Notes: a model not told the origin generated them from the sequence alone. A stretch of 64,000 nucleotides of DNA from DATNPX01 sp036702975 (GCA_036702975.1 DATNPX010000049.1:62001-126000); one strand, 5' to 3'. Counted from the stretch's first letter, positions 17,667-25,970 are shown. A program made the numbers and translations.

Positions 17667-18932
17667 CTAATACCTCCAACCGCTCTGGCTCGCCATTTGC
17701 ATTGCTTTAGCCTTGTCGCCGCCAGCAAGATTTAGAAACCGTCTCGCAGTCACAACGTCCAATTGCATGCCAGGTTTGGAAGGTTGAGGGATTTGGGCTT
17801 GAGCTGCGGATCTCTGTCCGAACAGGAAATTACCGATCGCTGTAAGTGGATCTGGGCTTTGTTGGCGAGGTTGTATAGACGGTGTGTAGTATTTGGTGAC
17901 GATGTTGCCATTCTTGTCCATAACCGGCTTTCCATCTTTGCCGATCAATGGTTCATTTTGCAGATTTTGTCTTTGGAACTCTTGAGCGCTCTGTGCTTGG
18001 TTCTGATTGAAACGCTGTTGTTGAGCCTGCAAGTCGTACTGTCGATTTCCATTCATTTGCTGATATTGCTGATTTATGTTTGCGATGGCATCGGTGTTTG
18101 CATTGTGCTGGGCGGCGATGTCGTGCCCGTATCGGTTGTTCAAATAGTTGAGCGCGTTGCCACGGTCGGTAACCTGGTGACCGTACATATTCGCGTCGTA
18201 TGTCCTCTGGCCGTTAGCGTCGGCGACATCGTGACCTCGCATTTGCTGTCCATACTGCATGAAGTTGTTCAGCCCGTTGTTATAGCTGTTCGCGAGTGCC
18301 TCTTGGGCTTTTGCTCTGTCCGCATAACTACCTTGGTTCTGCGCGAGCGCCTGCAACATGGCTTCTTGTGCATCTTTGTTTATAGGTTGTGTGGCGGCGA
18401 TGGCTTGAGCGACGCGTTGTTGGTTCGTTACAACAGGGCGGCCGGAGAAGCCAGCTGCAAAACGATTGAGATAGGCGATGGGTGAATGATCCCGTTGCCG
18501 CGCGGCCGCCAGAGCGTGGGTCACCGCAACCGTTTGGGCACGCTGTAGGTTCGAGATTACTTGAACGGGATCATAAGGTTGATCGCTCATGATATTCGGC
18601 ATCCCTTGTAGATATGGATTTGAAGGTTGCGAGAAGTTCGATGGCGTGACACCACCGAAGCCGATACTACCGGGACTTGCGTATTGAGCAGGACTATTTT
18701 CACCGCCGAATTGGGGCATGGGTGCTGCTTGTGACGGTTGAGCGGGGATGGACATCTGCATGTTTGTGTTCTGCAGACCACTGTTATCGTAAGCCGGGCG
18801 CTGAGCGACAAGCGTCGGCGCACTGCCATTCGGGCTTGCGTTGTAATTGCCTGGTGGCAGATCAAAATAAGAGTTGTTATCGATGCGTGGAACGGGAGAG
18901 AAGCCCGTAGCATCAGGAGAGTTGTTAGCCAT
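17667..18932 (-). CDS. Gln/Asn-rich phage-like protein
   Basis: A 421-residue protein, first gene of the phage-like block, with an AGGGA site about 10 bases before its ATG. The N-terminal 140 residues are Pro/Gln/Asn-rich and probably disordered. Residues about 140-330 are helical and strongly enriched in Gln, Asn and Ala, with repeated NNxxG and HDxA patterns (RGHDVADANGQ, YGHQVTDRGN, YGHDIAAQHN spaced about 20 residues), suggesting an extended coiled rod. A DGKPVMDKNGNIV segment follows near 335. Such composition is usual for phage internal-core or tail-fibre-like proteins. No domain is firmly identified. Confidence 0.6.
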   Translation of the reverse strand: MANNSPDATGFSPVPRIDNNSYFDLPPGNYNASPNGSAPTLVAQRPAYDNSGLQNTNMQMSIPAQPSQAAPMPQFGGENSPAQYASPGSIGFGGVTPSNFSQPSNPYLQGMPNIMSDQPYDPVQVISNLQRAQTVAVTHALAAARQRDHSPIAYLNRFAAGFSGRPVVTNQQRVAQAIAATQPINKDAQEAMLQALAQNQGSYADRAKAQEALANSYNNGLNNFMQYGQQMRGHDVADANGQRTYDANMYGHQVTDRGNALNYLNNRYGHDIAAQHNANTDAIANINQQYQQMNGNRQYDLQAQQQRFNQNQAQSAQEFQRQNLQNEPLIGKDGKPVMDKNGNIVTKYYTPSIQPRQQSPDPLTAIGNFLFGQRSAAQAQIPQPSKPGMQLDVVTARRFLNLAGGDKAKAMQMASQSGWRY

Positions 18933-19407
18933 TCGTTTAGTCCCTGTCTTGTTTCTTTTCGTTTGAGCGCGCTGGTGCAGCGCCTGTTCTTATGGTGAAA
19001 CAGGAGACTTAGTCAAACAATCCACTGTCGCAGTTCTTTAGCACGAAATGCTCGGAATGATCGAAAAACTTCATCAAGTCTTAATGTCAAACGGTATCAA
19101 ATAGGGCTTAAGATTGAATTTTCAAATCAACATTAGAGGTATCGTTTTGCAAAAAGTACAACTAAAGGTAAATCACAGTGAGCGGGTACTGAAGGTCGTC
19201 TGGACCGACTTCTGCCCGCATTTTCGTTCGTTGTGCGCGAGCCTGTTTGCGGTTTTACGAGAACACCTTGGGTCAATGATCAGGCGCTAGCTCGCTGAAC
19301 TCGCGTCCATCTTCAACTAAATATCCTTGGAGCCGACCTCCGCTAAACCTGCGCGGAAACGTTTAGCTTCCTCTTACGGATCTCGCTTTAACAAATAGGA
19401 ATAGGTC
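18933..19407. other. Divergent intergenic region, 475 bp
   Basis: This gap separates the leftward phage-like operon from the rightward transglutaminase-like gene and must hold both promoters. It is AT-rich in the middle (19040-19160), where GATTGAATTTTCAAATC (19111-19127) is a near-palindrome. I see no ORF with a ribosome site and no RNA gene. Confidence 0.6.
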
Positions 19408-20001
19408 TTGAGAATAGTTACAGATGTAGTCGGATTGAGCTTCGATGAAATCCTGCCCAAATTGCCTCCAGAGAAAAGGGCCTTTGTGCAGCTCGTTCTA
19501 GAAAGACGTAAGACTCGCACTCGTCCAAAACCGTCTAAAAAACTGCTCGACAGATCAACACTGCTGTCTGCGCAGAAACGAGCACGGCTAATTGATCAAG
19601 TCGCTTCACTTGTGGACGAAAATATGTACGGACGTTCAAATTTATGTTTTCAGTTCGCTGAATTAATCCAAAAAGCACTCACACATTCCGGCTTGCCGGC
19701 CAAGGCGGTTGTTGGGATGGCCCGTTATCTTGATCGCCAGGAAACGATGCTGTTCGAATGGAAGCACGCCTGGGTTGAGTGCGGCGACGAAGTTATAGAC
19801 GGAAACGTGGATATTCTCTCCGAAAATCCCTTCGTACCGCGAACAGTTTCGGTCCGTCCGTATTGGGGCAGACTATCGGAACTTCCAAAAGATCGGACTC
19901 TAGAACCGTTGCGCTTATCGCTCCCATACGACAATGACGTTGAGACTAAGTGGTGGCCTGATTTAAAGACATGGTGGCAAGCCGAGCTTTTACGAAGCTA
20001 A
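19408..20001 (+). CDS. Papain/transglutaminase-fold protein
   Basis: A 197-residue protein from TTG at 19408 (TAGGAATAGG just upstream serves as ribosome site). The region NLCFQFAELIQKAL, then GLPAKAVVGMARY, then FEWKHAWVEC, then VIDGNVDIL matches the Cys, His, Asp order and spacing of the transglutaminase-like superfamily. In that family the catalytic Cys starts a helix, the His precedes AWVE and the Asp follows on the next strand. Members are peptidases, peptide-crosslinking enzymes or the leader peptidases of ribosomally made peptides. The N-terminal 60 residues are basic and helical. It converges on, and overlaps by 12 bases, a small CDS on the other strand. No precursor-peptide gene is obvious. 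The fold call is from motifs only. Confidence 0.6.
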   Translation: MRIVTDVVGLSFDEILPKLPPEKRAFVQLVLERRKTRTRPKPSKKLLDRSTLLSAQKRARLIDQVASLVDENMYGRSNLCFQFAELIQKALTHSGLPAKAVVGMARYLDRQETMLFEWKHAWVECGDEVIDGNVDILSENPFVPRTVSVRPYWGRLSELPKDRTLEPLRLSLPYDNDVETKWWPDLKTWWQAELLRS

Positions 20002-20151
20002 GTCAGCGGCTAATTCCACATAAACATCCTCAGTCTCAGGCTCGATAAGTCCCGCACGAAATCGTCGAATCGCCTCGTCCTTTGAAGCAGCTTCGATTTG
20101 GAAGACGGTCTGAAAGTAAACGTAGTAGATTTTGTCCTTATCATTCGGCAT
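19990..20151 (-). CDS. Small 53-residue protein overlapping the recombinase gene
   Basis: A small CDS of 53 residues whose ATG (20149-20151) lies inside the last codons of the tyrosine recombinase gene in another frame, giving an 11-base overlap and probable translational coupling. The sequence starts MPNDKDKIYYVYFQTVF, then has a helix with SKDEAIRRFRAG and a second strand with EDVYVELAAD. This beta-beta-alpha-beta style, with the phrase SKDEAI, resembles small phage and plasmid proteins of the DpnD/PcfM kind. Function unknown; a recombination directionality or regulatory partner is possible. Confidence 0.6.
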   Translation of the reverse strand: MPNDKDKIYYVYFQTVFQIEAASKDEAIRRFRAGLIEPETEDVYVELAADLAS

Positions 20152-21463
20152 TTTCATCGACCCCTATAAGCTTGATGTGGTCTAGCTTTCCGCCCTCGAA
20201 GAGTATTTTCTGTCCGCTAATGAGTCCCTCGATGATATCGCCGACTTTCTGTATTTCAGGGCGAAAAGGATCGAGAGAACGGCTTATATAGCGGCCTGTA
20301 ACACCTCCGCGAAAGGGAGAATGATTTAGAAGTCGCGAGATTAGCAGCGTATCCATCCTCAACATAAAGCAGAGCCCGGCATAGCCGCGCCGAAGATCGT
20401 GAGGGCTGATAAGGATGCCGCAAATCTCTTCGATTCGTTTTGTCGTTGAGTGTTTGTAGTTATAAGGCTTGTAGGGATTTGAGGACTGAGCGAAAACGTA
20501 GAATCCTCCGTACATTTCTCGGCGTCTTCGCAACAATCCGAGAACTTGAGAGCTGACGGGGAGCTTATGAGGATGACCGTTTTTGGTGCGACGGAACAAC
20601 ACAAAACCATCTTCAAGCGACACGTCCGCCCATTTGAGATTTGAAGCCTCTGTTTGCCTGCAACCTGTGAATAGTAAGAACGTAAGGAAGTCGCAGGACG
20701 TCGGATTTGGCAGCGATCTAACCGCCGAAAACCACTCTCTCATCTGAGAAATTTGAAGCTGTCTAGTGCGAATCGGATCGGGGTTCCAAATACGAGCTTC
20801 CTTTAGAACCGTCGCTGGATTCTTGCGCAACATTGGCTCCCCGCCGTCATCTTCGCATACAGCCATCGCATAATTGCACAAAGCTCGGAAGATCCGAAGC
20901 GTTGTGTTTGCGACACTCGGCCCATGTGTTCTCGTTATCGTCCGATGTTTTTCCATGACTTCAGCTTTTCGGAAACTGTCGATTGGTCGCATCATCCAGT
21001 CCGCAAGATAGGCTTGGAAGTTATATCTGTAATTTTTCGCTGTGTTCCACTGTAGGTTTCGGACGGACAGATACTCCTCGAACACTTCTCCAACCGTCGG
21101 CACCTTCAATAAAACCTTTTTTCGATCAGCTCTAACTCGGTATTTTGCCTGTCTTTGAATGTCGCCTGGAGCGCGCTTTATCACAGGCTTTGGAGTTGCA
21201 TGTTTACCATATTCAATCGCGCTTCTGAGGGCTCGGATGGCGTGATCGGCTGTGTTTGAACCCCAAACAGAGTAGAGCCGAGCATGAATACTTCGTATCT
21301 CTTGTTCGGAAATCGATGCAACGCTGCGCATCATAACGTCACGCAGACACTGTTTTGCTAGCGAGTCCAACGCGGATGGCAATGCAGCCCCTTGCTCTCG
21401 CATCTGAGTCCAACTCTCAGACACAGTAAAACAGCGACTCTCGCCGCTTGAAAGATCTCGCAT
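20141..21463 (-). CDS. Tyrosine recombinase (second integrase of the element)
   Basis: A 440-residue integrase. The catalytic C-terminal domain shows FTGCRQTEASNLKW (first Arg), a RTKNGHPHKLPV strand (Lys), HDLRRGYAG (His-x-x-Arg), LLNHSPF (His) and the nucleophile in GRYISR (Tyr), so it appears active. The N-terminal half carries a SAM-like core-binding domain (YLSVRNLQWNTAKNYRYNFQAYL). It is unlike the P4-type integrase at 30948. It is mid-element, far from both att sites, and may act at an internal site or belong to an earlier element. GAGG lies 6 bases before the ATG. A small hydrophobic CDS ends 11 bases upstream. Confidence 0.92.
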   Translation of the reverse strand: MRDLSSGESRCFTVSESWTQMREQGAALPSALDSLAKQCLRDVMMRSVASISEQEIRSIHARLYSVWGSNTADHAIRALRSAIEYGKHATPKPVIKRAPGDIQRQAKYRVRADRKKVLLKVPTVGEVFEEYLSVRNLQWNTAKNYRYNFQAYLADWMMRPIDSFRKAEVMEKHRTITRTHGPSVANTTLRIFRALCNYAMAVCEDDGGEPMLRKNPATVLKEARIWNPDPIRTRQLQISQMREWFSAVRSLPNPTSCDFLTFLLFTGCRQTEASNLKWADVSLEDGFVLFRRTKNGHPHKLPVSSQVLGLLRRRREMYGGFYVFAQSSNPYKPYNYKHSTTKRIEEICGILISPHDLRRGYAGLCFMLRMDTLLISRLLNHSPFRGGVTGRYISRSLDPFRPEIQKVGDIIEGLISGQKILFEGGKLDHIKLIGVDENAE

Positions 21464-21474
21464 AACGACCTCGC

Positions 21475-21585
21475 TTACTTCTGTTTCAGAGACACGGACA
21501 GCCGATAACCAAAAAAGGAATAGGCTGTCCTTGCAATAGACAATGCAAGAACAGCGACAAAGAACACGAAACGGTCTAAAATCAT
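21475..21585 (-). CDS. 36-residue hydrophobic peptide upstream of the recombinase
   Basis: A 36-residue ORF from ATG 21585 with an AAGGTG ribosome site 5-6 bases away. Its N-terminal 25 residues form one membrane helix (MILDRFVFFVAVLALSIA) followed by a basic tail ending LKQK. The stop is 11 bases before the recombinase ATG. It may be a leader or small membrane protein; it could also be chance, since inverted repeats overlap it. Confidence 0.45.
   Translation of the reverse strand: MILDRFVFFVAVLALSIARTAYSFFGYRLSVSLKQK
21496..21549. repeat. Two inverted repeats upstream of the recombinase gene
   Basis: GGACAGCC (21496-21503) pairs with GGCTGTCC (21523-21530). Directly after it, CTTGCA, eight bases, TGCAAG (21530-21549) is a perfect 6-bp inverted repeat with an 8-base spacer, the layout of core-type sites of tyrosine recombinases. 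An operator is equally possible. Confidence 0.5.
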
Positions 21586-21971
21586 GTGAGCACCTTGATG
21601 GCTTCTACGTCGGGCGTGTTAGAGGCACGGGGATGTTGACGCATCTCCGTGTCTCGCTTTGTATTTGATCCCAAAGTAAGCCAATTAGCATCACATTGTC
21701 AATGCCACGAAGATCAGCCATCCATGCGGGCATAAATATTCGGGAAAGCCGAGTATTGGATCAGGTGTGCTTTAGTGGTTCTCCACGGAAAAACATTAGA
21801 AATTATCGTGATACCAGATACGATGCCCCGAATCGGCCTACTGTCGGCCTTTCACGGACTTTTGTATTATTTACGTGTCGTAAAACATTACCGAAGAGAT
21901 ACTGACGGGAAGCACCAGTTCGATAGAAGATGACTTCAGAGGTGGATCTCACCCGCGCGAGTCTGCCTCAC
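21586..21971. other. Intergenic region, about 385 bp
   Basis: Between the recombinase-linked peptide and the next leftward gene. An ORF of 69 codons at 21696-21905 (+) has no ribosome site or recognisable product. I see no RNA gene here. Confidence 0.5.
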
Positions 21972-22253
21972 CTATTTCGTCCAGATACCGAGCACGCGAT
22001 CCTGGTGCGGTTTGAAAAGTTTCTTCATCGATTCTGCCGTAACGGCGCACTGCACTGGACCCGATTTGTGAAGGTCAGGGGCCGCTTGTTTCTCGCGCTG
22101 CGCTTCTTTTATTAGCCTGCGCTCTTCTTTCTCTTCATTCCTGTGAACGTTGCAACCGAAGTCCCAGTCGATATTCGGGTTCGAGAGGAATCCGGCCACT
22201 AGACAAACGCAGGCACAAACTAGACCGATGATGGAAAGGTTGTTGCGGTTCAT
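21972..22253 (-). CDS. Small membrane-anchored protein
   Basis: A 93-residue protein with an N-terminal hydrophobic segment (residues 6-24, IIGLVCACVCLVAG, with two Cys) followed by a charged, helical EEKEERRLIKEAQREKQ region and a basic tail. Its ATG overlaps the stop of the upstream membrane-protein gene by the ATGA arrangement, so they are coupled. No family recognised. It may be a lipoprotein-like or TM-anchored partner of the neighbouring membrane protein. Confidence 0.6.
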   Translation of the reverse strand: MNRNNLSIIGLVCACVCLVAGFLSNPNIDWDFGCNVHRNEEKEERRLIKEAQREKQAAPDLHKSGPVQCAVTAESMKKLFKPHQDRVLGIWTK

Positions 22254-22564
22254 CGATTTGGCGCCATCGGAATAGGGGTGAGTTCGGTGATGCCGTTGAG
22301 ATTTTCCGTTTTGAGAGTGTATTTATAGTTATTTCGTGGGACTAAATTGACACAACGTGTAGAAGCCGGCTCAGAATTTAACCCATACAAAACTCCAGCA
22401 ATCACGCTGATTAAAACACAGACGCCTGCAACGCCCGCGTAGGTCCTAGATAAGCGCCTGAAAACAAAGAAGAGCAAAATCAGAAAGCCGGCCGGCACGA
22501 TGTACCAGAAATAGCGTCCGATAGCTATCGCGAATTCCAGCCAAATTCTGTAGACGTTGTCCAT
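22250..22564 (-). CDS. Two-TM small membrane protein
   Basis: A 104-residue protein with two predicted membrane segments: about 17-37 (FWYIVPAGFLILLFFVF) and about 41-60 (YAGVAGVCVLISVIAGVLYG). A polar tail of about 40 residues follows. It overlaps the next gene by four bases. There is no strong ribosome site. No family recognised; its position among other tiny membrane proteins in the element suggests a shared membrane role. Confidence 0.6.
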   Translation of the reverse strand: MDNVYRIWLEFAIAIGRYFWYIVPAGFLILLFFVFRRLSRTYAGVAGVCVLISVIAGVLYGLNSEPASTRCVNLVPRNNYKYTLKTENLNGITELTPIPMAPNR

Positions 22565-22901
22565 AAGGCAAGTCTACAAGGAAAGTAGTGACAGAAAAAA
22601 TGAAATCGCGAAAAGGCTGTTGCAAATGGGTTTTTCGGCTCCAAGGGACCACGTACAAAAATGCATAGAAAATTTCGGGCTAGGGGAGGTAAAGGGACGG
22701 CGACTAAAAAGCTGGCGGGGGTATAGGGGGTGCCGGCCCGCCAAGGACCGAGACCCCAAGCAAGCGCCGAGGCAGCAGCGACGAAGACGAGCCAGCCGAG
22801 CGAAGAGACGCAGGCAAACATCCTGCCCAACCAAGAACCCGAAGCTAGAGCAGAAGTAAGTGACAGGCGAAGTCGATAGCGTTTGTGATAGGGTAAGGAT
22901 T

Positions 22902-23033
22902 ATGCAGACAGAGAAAGACGAGTCAACCGACGGTAAACAGAACTGGGGCTTGGGTCTGCTTGCGATTGCGGCGGCGTTGGGATTTCCTTACATCTTCTTT
23001 TTGATTTCTATCGCGGTTGGAATGAGCGATTAA
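22902..23033 (+). CDS. 43-residue single-TM peptide
   Basis: A short CDS with an AAGGA site at 22895, five to six bases before its ATG. It encodes an acidic, polar N-terminus (MQTEKDESTDGKQ) and one membrane helix (LGLLAIAAALGFPYIFFLI), ending in GMSD. The good ribosome site, helix composition and neighbours of similar kind support a real small membrane protein. It is not a recognised family. Confidence 0.55.
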   Translation: MQTEKDESTDGKQNWGLGLLAIAAALGFPYIFFLISIAVGMSD

Positions 23034-23224
23034 AGCCGTTGCCGGTAGCACAAGTATAAATCGCTTGCCCGACTTCCTCTCGTCTTTGTTCGTTAGTCAT
23101 GAGACATTGCTCAGAGTCTCTGTGGCGCGAGTAAATGAAGGGGGATGATAGATTCACCTGTGGTATCGCCGACGCCACCACGAGGCTTACAACCGTCGCT
23201 AATAGGATATTTATAAAAAACCCT

Positions 23225-23752
23225 TCAGGGATTGACTCTTATCGTATTTCCAAGCTGAGTCATTCTGTAATAAGTCCCATCCGAGCCACGATAGGTGGCA
23301 AAAGGTCCCACTCTGCTCAATGTACCGAAGCTACCGTCTGAATTGCGAATAGTCGTAGTTCCGTTGCCGATATTTATAGCCGAAGCCGTAGAGCCGTCGG
23401 GATTGCGAATGGTTGCCATGTTGCCGTAATGCGAGACAGTAGATGTCCCGCTTGGTCCATAGACATAGTCTGTGTTGCCGCAATGGTTAACATAGTAGTT
23501 TCCGGTTATCGGTGCAGCGGATTGCATCCTTGTTCCGTAATACATTCCGGTTCCGGTCATCATTTGCATCTGACTAGATTGCGACCATCCCCTGCAAAAC
23601 CGACCCACAAAAGACTTGTAAGGATGGGCGCTACGGTACGCTTGCTGGATCTGTTGCTGTAGAAGATATGGATCAGGTTGATATTGAGGAGCGTTTTGAG
23701 CCGAAACAGGAACAGCCGCTAGCAATGCCAATAAAAGCACAGACGATCTCAT
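23225..23752 (-). CDS. Secreted protein with NPDGS-like repeats
   Basis: From the ATG at 23752 (GGAGG upstream), a 175-residue protein with a signal peptide (MRSSVLLLALLAAVPVSA, then QN). The mature part begins Gln/Pro/Tyr-rich. It then contains imperfect repeats of about 20 residues with the core RNPDGSTAS, RNSDGSFGT and RGSDGTYYR between TTIR or TYR strands, like a small beta-solenoid. No catalytic motif. Function unknown; export by the cell carrying the element is likely. Confidence 0.7.
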   Translation of the reverse strand: MRSSVLLLALLAAVPVSAQNAPQYQPDPYLLQQQIQQAYRSAHPYKSFVGRFCRGWSQSSQMQMMTGTGMYYGTRMQSAAPITGNYYVNHCGNTDYVYGPSGTSTVSHYGNMATIRNPDGSTASAINIGNGTTTIRNSDGSFGTLSRVGPFATYRGSDGTYYRMTQLGNTIRVNP

Positions 23753-24022
23753 AAACCGCCCTCCGAAATGGAAACTAAGATCCAGCAGAGCACAAGAAAG
23801 CAAAATGCGCAAGACCCGCCCAGCAAGCCATAAGACTGGAAATCGGCCGACAGCTTGGGTTTCGAGATCTTTTGCGAGAAAGATAAGAAAATGTGCTGCA
23901 GATTTAAGCTATTTCCGGCGATCTCGTACCACACAGACAGATGTCTAAGTAGTACACTCAATCACATATCGAAGAGACGAACTTTCGATACCATACACGC
24001 CGATCCGGTCGAGGAGGTTCAA

Positions 24023-24637
24023 GTGGTACAGACAGCAATCACAGCTAAAACCGCCGTCATTTACTGCCGTGTGTCCACCGAAGATCAGAGCTGTGAGCGA
24101 CAAGAGCGAGACTTAAAGGTCTTCGCCGAAAGAGCTGGTTATGATGTGAAGGCGATCTATAAGGAAACAGCGTCCGGTGCAAAAAACGACCGCAAACAAC
24201 GCGCAGAAGTAATGAAGCTTGCGCAAGCCAGACAGATCGATGCTGTGCTTGTAACAGAGTTGAGCAGATGGGGACGAAGCACAACGGACTTGCTCGAGAC
24301 TCTGAATCGCCTGGCATCTTTTAACGTGTCTGTTATTGCTCAAACCGGAATGACTTTCGATCTTTCTTCTGCGCAAGGCAAGCTCATGCTGGGGATAATG
24401 GCTTCGCTAGCAGAGTTCGAACGAGACCTGTTGCGCGAGCGAGTAAAAAGCGGCCTCAACGCGGCAAAGGCGAAGGGTGTCAAACTCGGTCGGCAAGAAG
24501 GGCAAAATCCGAGCGACAAGTATACCGCGAGAGTTATCGATCTCATCAATGCTGGCAGAAGTTACAGATGGATCGCTCACGAGTTACAGATCTCAAAGAC
24601 GACCGTCACGGCGATTGCGAAGAGGCGAGCAGGTTAA
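24023..24637 (+). CDS. Serine recombinase (resolvase/invertase family)
   Basis: A 204-residue serine recombinase. The GTG at 24023 with GAGGAGG five bases upstream is a better start than the longer reading. The catalytic domain shows IYCRVSTEDQ with the nucleophilic serine, ELSRWGRS, the DLSSAQGKLMLGIMASLAEFERDL block and RVKSGLNAAKAKG. A C-terminal helix-turn-helix (YRWIAHELQISKTTVTAIAKR) binds DNA. It is the compact resolvase/invertase type, not a large phage serine integrase. It may resolve dimers or invert a segment. Its stop codon overlaps the stop of the convergent Abi gene in the shared GTTAAC. Confidence 0.92.
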   Translation: MVQTAITAKTAVIYCRVSTEDQSCERQERDLKVFAERAGYDVKAIYKETASGAKNDRKQRAEVMKLAQARQIDAVLVTELSRWGRSTTDLLETLNRLASFNVSVIAQTGMTFDLSSAQGKLMLGIMASLAEFERDLLRERVKSGLNAAKAKGVKLGRQEGQNPSDKYTARVIDLINAGRSYRWIAHELQISKTTVTAIAKRRAG

Positions 24638-25338
24638 CGAGACCAATCGATCGCTGCGTAATTTCGTTCATATCCGTCACTCTGATTCGGTCTCACACTT
24701 GTTGCGCTCGGGCGGTTGTTCACAAGTTCCCGAAGTCGTGTTCCATTGAAGTCTATCCATCTCGCAGTTGTAGGGCACATCCAGCTCGCAACGCCAATAA
24801 TTTGCTGTAAATCATCGGAGAGGTTGCGAAAGTAAACGGGCTCGTGATGCGCAATTCGATTTCTCAAATCTACGATAGGCTGCACGGCATCATGGACTGT
24901 TGAGCGGGCGCGAGTTGGGAAAACATGACGAATCGCTTGAATCCAGAAGTGAGTTTCAGCTCGCGATGTCAGTAAATTCATCCAAAACCCAAAGGTCAAT
25001 TGAGCTACGATCGCAGGCGCTGTTCTCGCTCGATTCATATTTCGTAATTTGTCGCTAACAGATCTGATCTTCCGCTGGGCCCAAGAATCTAGACGATTAA
25101 ACTCGGAATCAAACCAAAACTCACCATATCTTGCGGTGAGCCGCAAGTGCATGTTATTGCGAAGCAGCAGCTCAAATGTCTGCAAGGGGCAGTGAAGCGC
25201 TTCCGAAAGCTCCGTATTCCAATGGTGAAGCCTGAATGCGAGCTCCCTGTCACCACCAGCAAGAGTAACATATCGAGAGAAACGCGCGACTGACAGGGCT
25301 GTTTCAAGACGTGAAATCCGGTCAGGTGTAAGTTCCAT
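24634..25338 (-). CDS. Abi-like protein (HEPN-type Abi_2/AbiF-like)
   Basis: From ATG 25338, a 234-residue protein of the Abi-like family. LRNRIAHHEPVY near residues 158-171 is the family's conserved block and contains the HEPN RNase Rx4-6H pattern. The N-terminal LETALSVARFSRY and the helix with TFELLLRNNMHLRL also fit. Abi-like proteins (AbiD/AbiF) cause abortive phage infection, probably by RNA cleavage. It shares its stop-codon bases with the convergent resolvase gene. Its presence in the element suggests anti-phage cargo; this is inference from the family. Confidence 0.85.
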   Translation of the reverse strand: MELTPDRISRLETALSVARFSRYVTLAGGDRELAFRLHHWNTELSEALHCPLQTFELLLRNNMHLRLTARYGEFWFDSEFNRLDSWAQRKIRSVSDKLRNMNRARTAPAIVAQLTFGFWMNLLTSRAETHFWIQAIRHVFPTRARSTVHDAVQPIVDLRNRIAHHEPVYFRNLSDDLQQIIGVASWMCPTTARWIDFNGTRLRELVNNRPSATSVRPNQSDGYERNYAAIDWSR

Positions 25339-25970
25339 AAACCTCAAACTGAGCTAAAAGAGTTAAATATACAGTGGATATGCTTAATTTCCTTGGATAA
25401 ATTGGATAAATTGGTGTAATATGCATTTAGCTGTCCCGGTGTGGCTCTGCGCAAGCATCCTATCCGGGACCTTGAATTTTTAAACCATCATGGGTTATCA
25501 CAAGCGCATTCGTGACAAGGGAAGTTTGAAACTCCTTTGACGGCGCCCAAAGCCTATCCTGGTGAGTATTTACGAGCCAATGTAGTAGACGGGACACAAC
25601 AGGAGACTCCTCCTCTCGATGTCGCCAAAATGCTAATCACTTTCTGGTTTCTCGGGTGGTGCCAATGCGAATCGATCCGAATGAAAAATTTTCTCCCTTT
25701 TGTAGTTGGTTTCGTCCCGCGCCACATAAAAACGCCCCCTAGTGAACAAATATGCCAACCCGGTAAATGAAAGCCGAAAACATAGCAAAAAGAGAGAAGT
25801 AAAGCGCCGTTTTTCTAAGCCTGCAGTTCAGAAATCGCATTTTCAAAAATCTCGTCCCGGAATCGTTTAAGAATATGCGATTTAAGCCGATACCATATGC
25901 GGTGAGCAGTCTTGCACGCACATCCTGAGATCGTTAGTATATAGTCAAGCAGAATCAAGAAGGTGAGTAC
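25339..25970. other. Intergenic region, about 630 bp, with a possible small transcript
   Basis: No convincing gene. A promoter-like pair, TTGGAT, 16 bases, TGTAAT (about 25393-25420, inside a TTGGATAAA direct repeat), precedes a hairpin GTCCCGG...CCGGGAC (25433-25470) and a T-run. A 20-codon ORF (ATG 25421) overlaps the hairpin. ORFs at 25537-25770 (+) and 25739-25921 (-) lack ribosome sites and recognisable products. Confidence 0.5.
25421..25482 (+). ncRNA. Possible short structured transcript or leader
   Basis: A 38-base hairpin-forming segment with a 7-bp GC-rich stem ending in TTTTT sits just after a promoter-like sequence. It could be a small RNA or an attenuator. This rests on pattern only. 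Confidence 0.25.

Noticed and set aside
22557..22859. 100-codon Arg-rich ORF (+), and 101- and 86-codon ORFs (-) over the same bases
   Set aside because: Low-complexity composition, no convincing ribosome site, mutually overlapping. The minus-strand one could be a membrane peptide but evidence is weak.
23749..23961. 70-codon minus-strand ORF overlapping the secreted-protein start by ATGA
   Set aside because: Starts only at TTG, without a ribosome site, and overlaps the region upstream of the resolvase; the overlap is suggestive but not enough.
25537..25770. 77-codon ORF in the 25.3-26.0 kb gap
   Set aside because: No ribosome site and no recognisable features.
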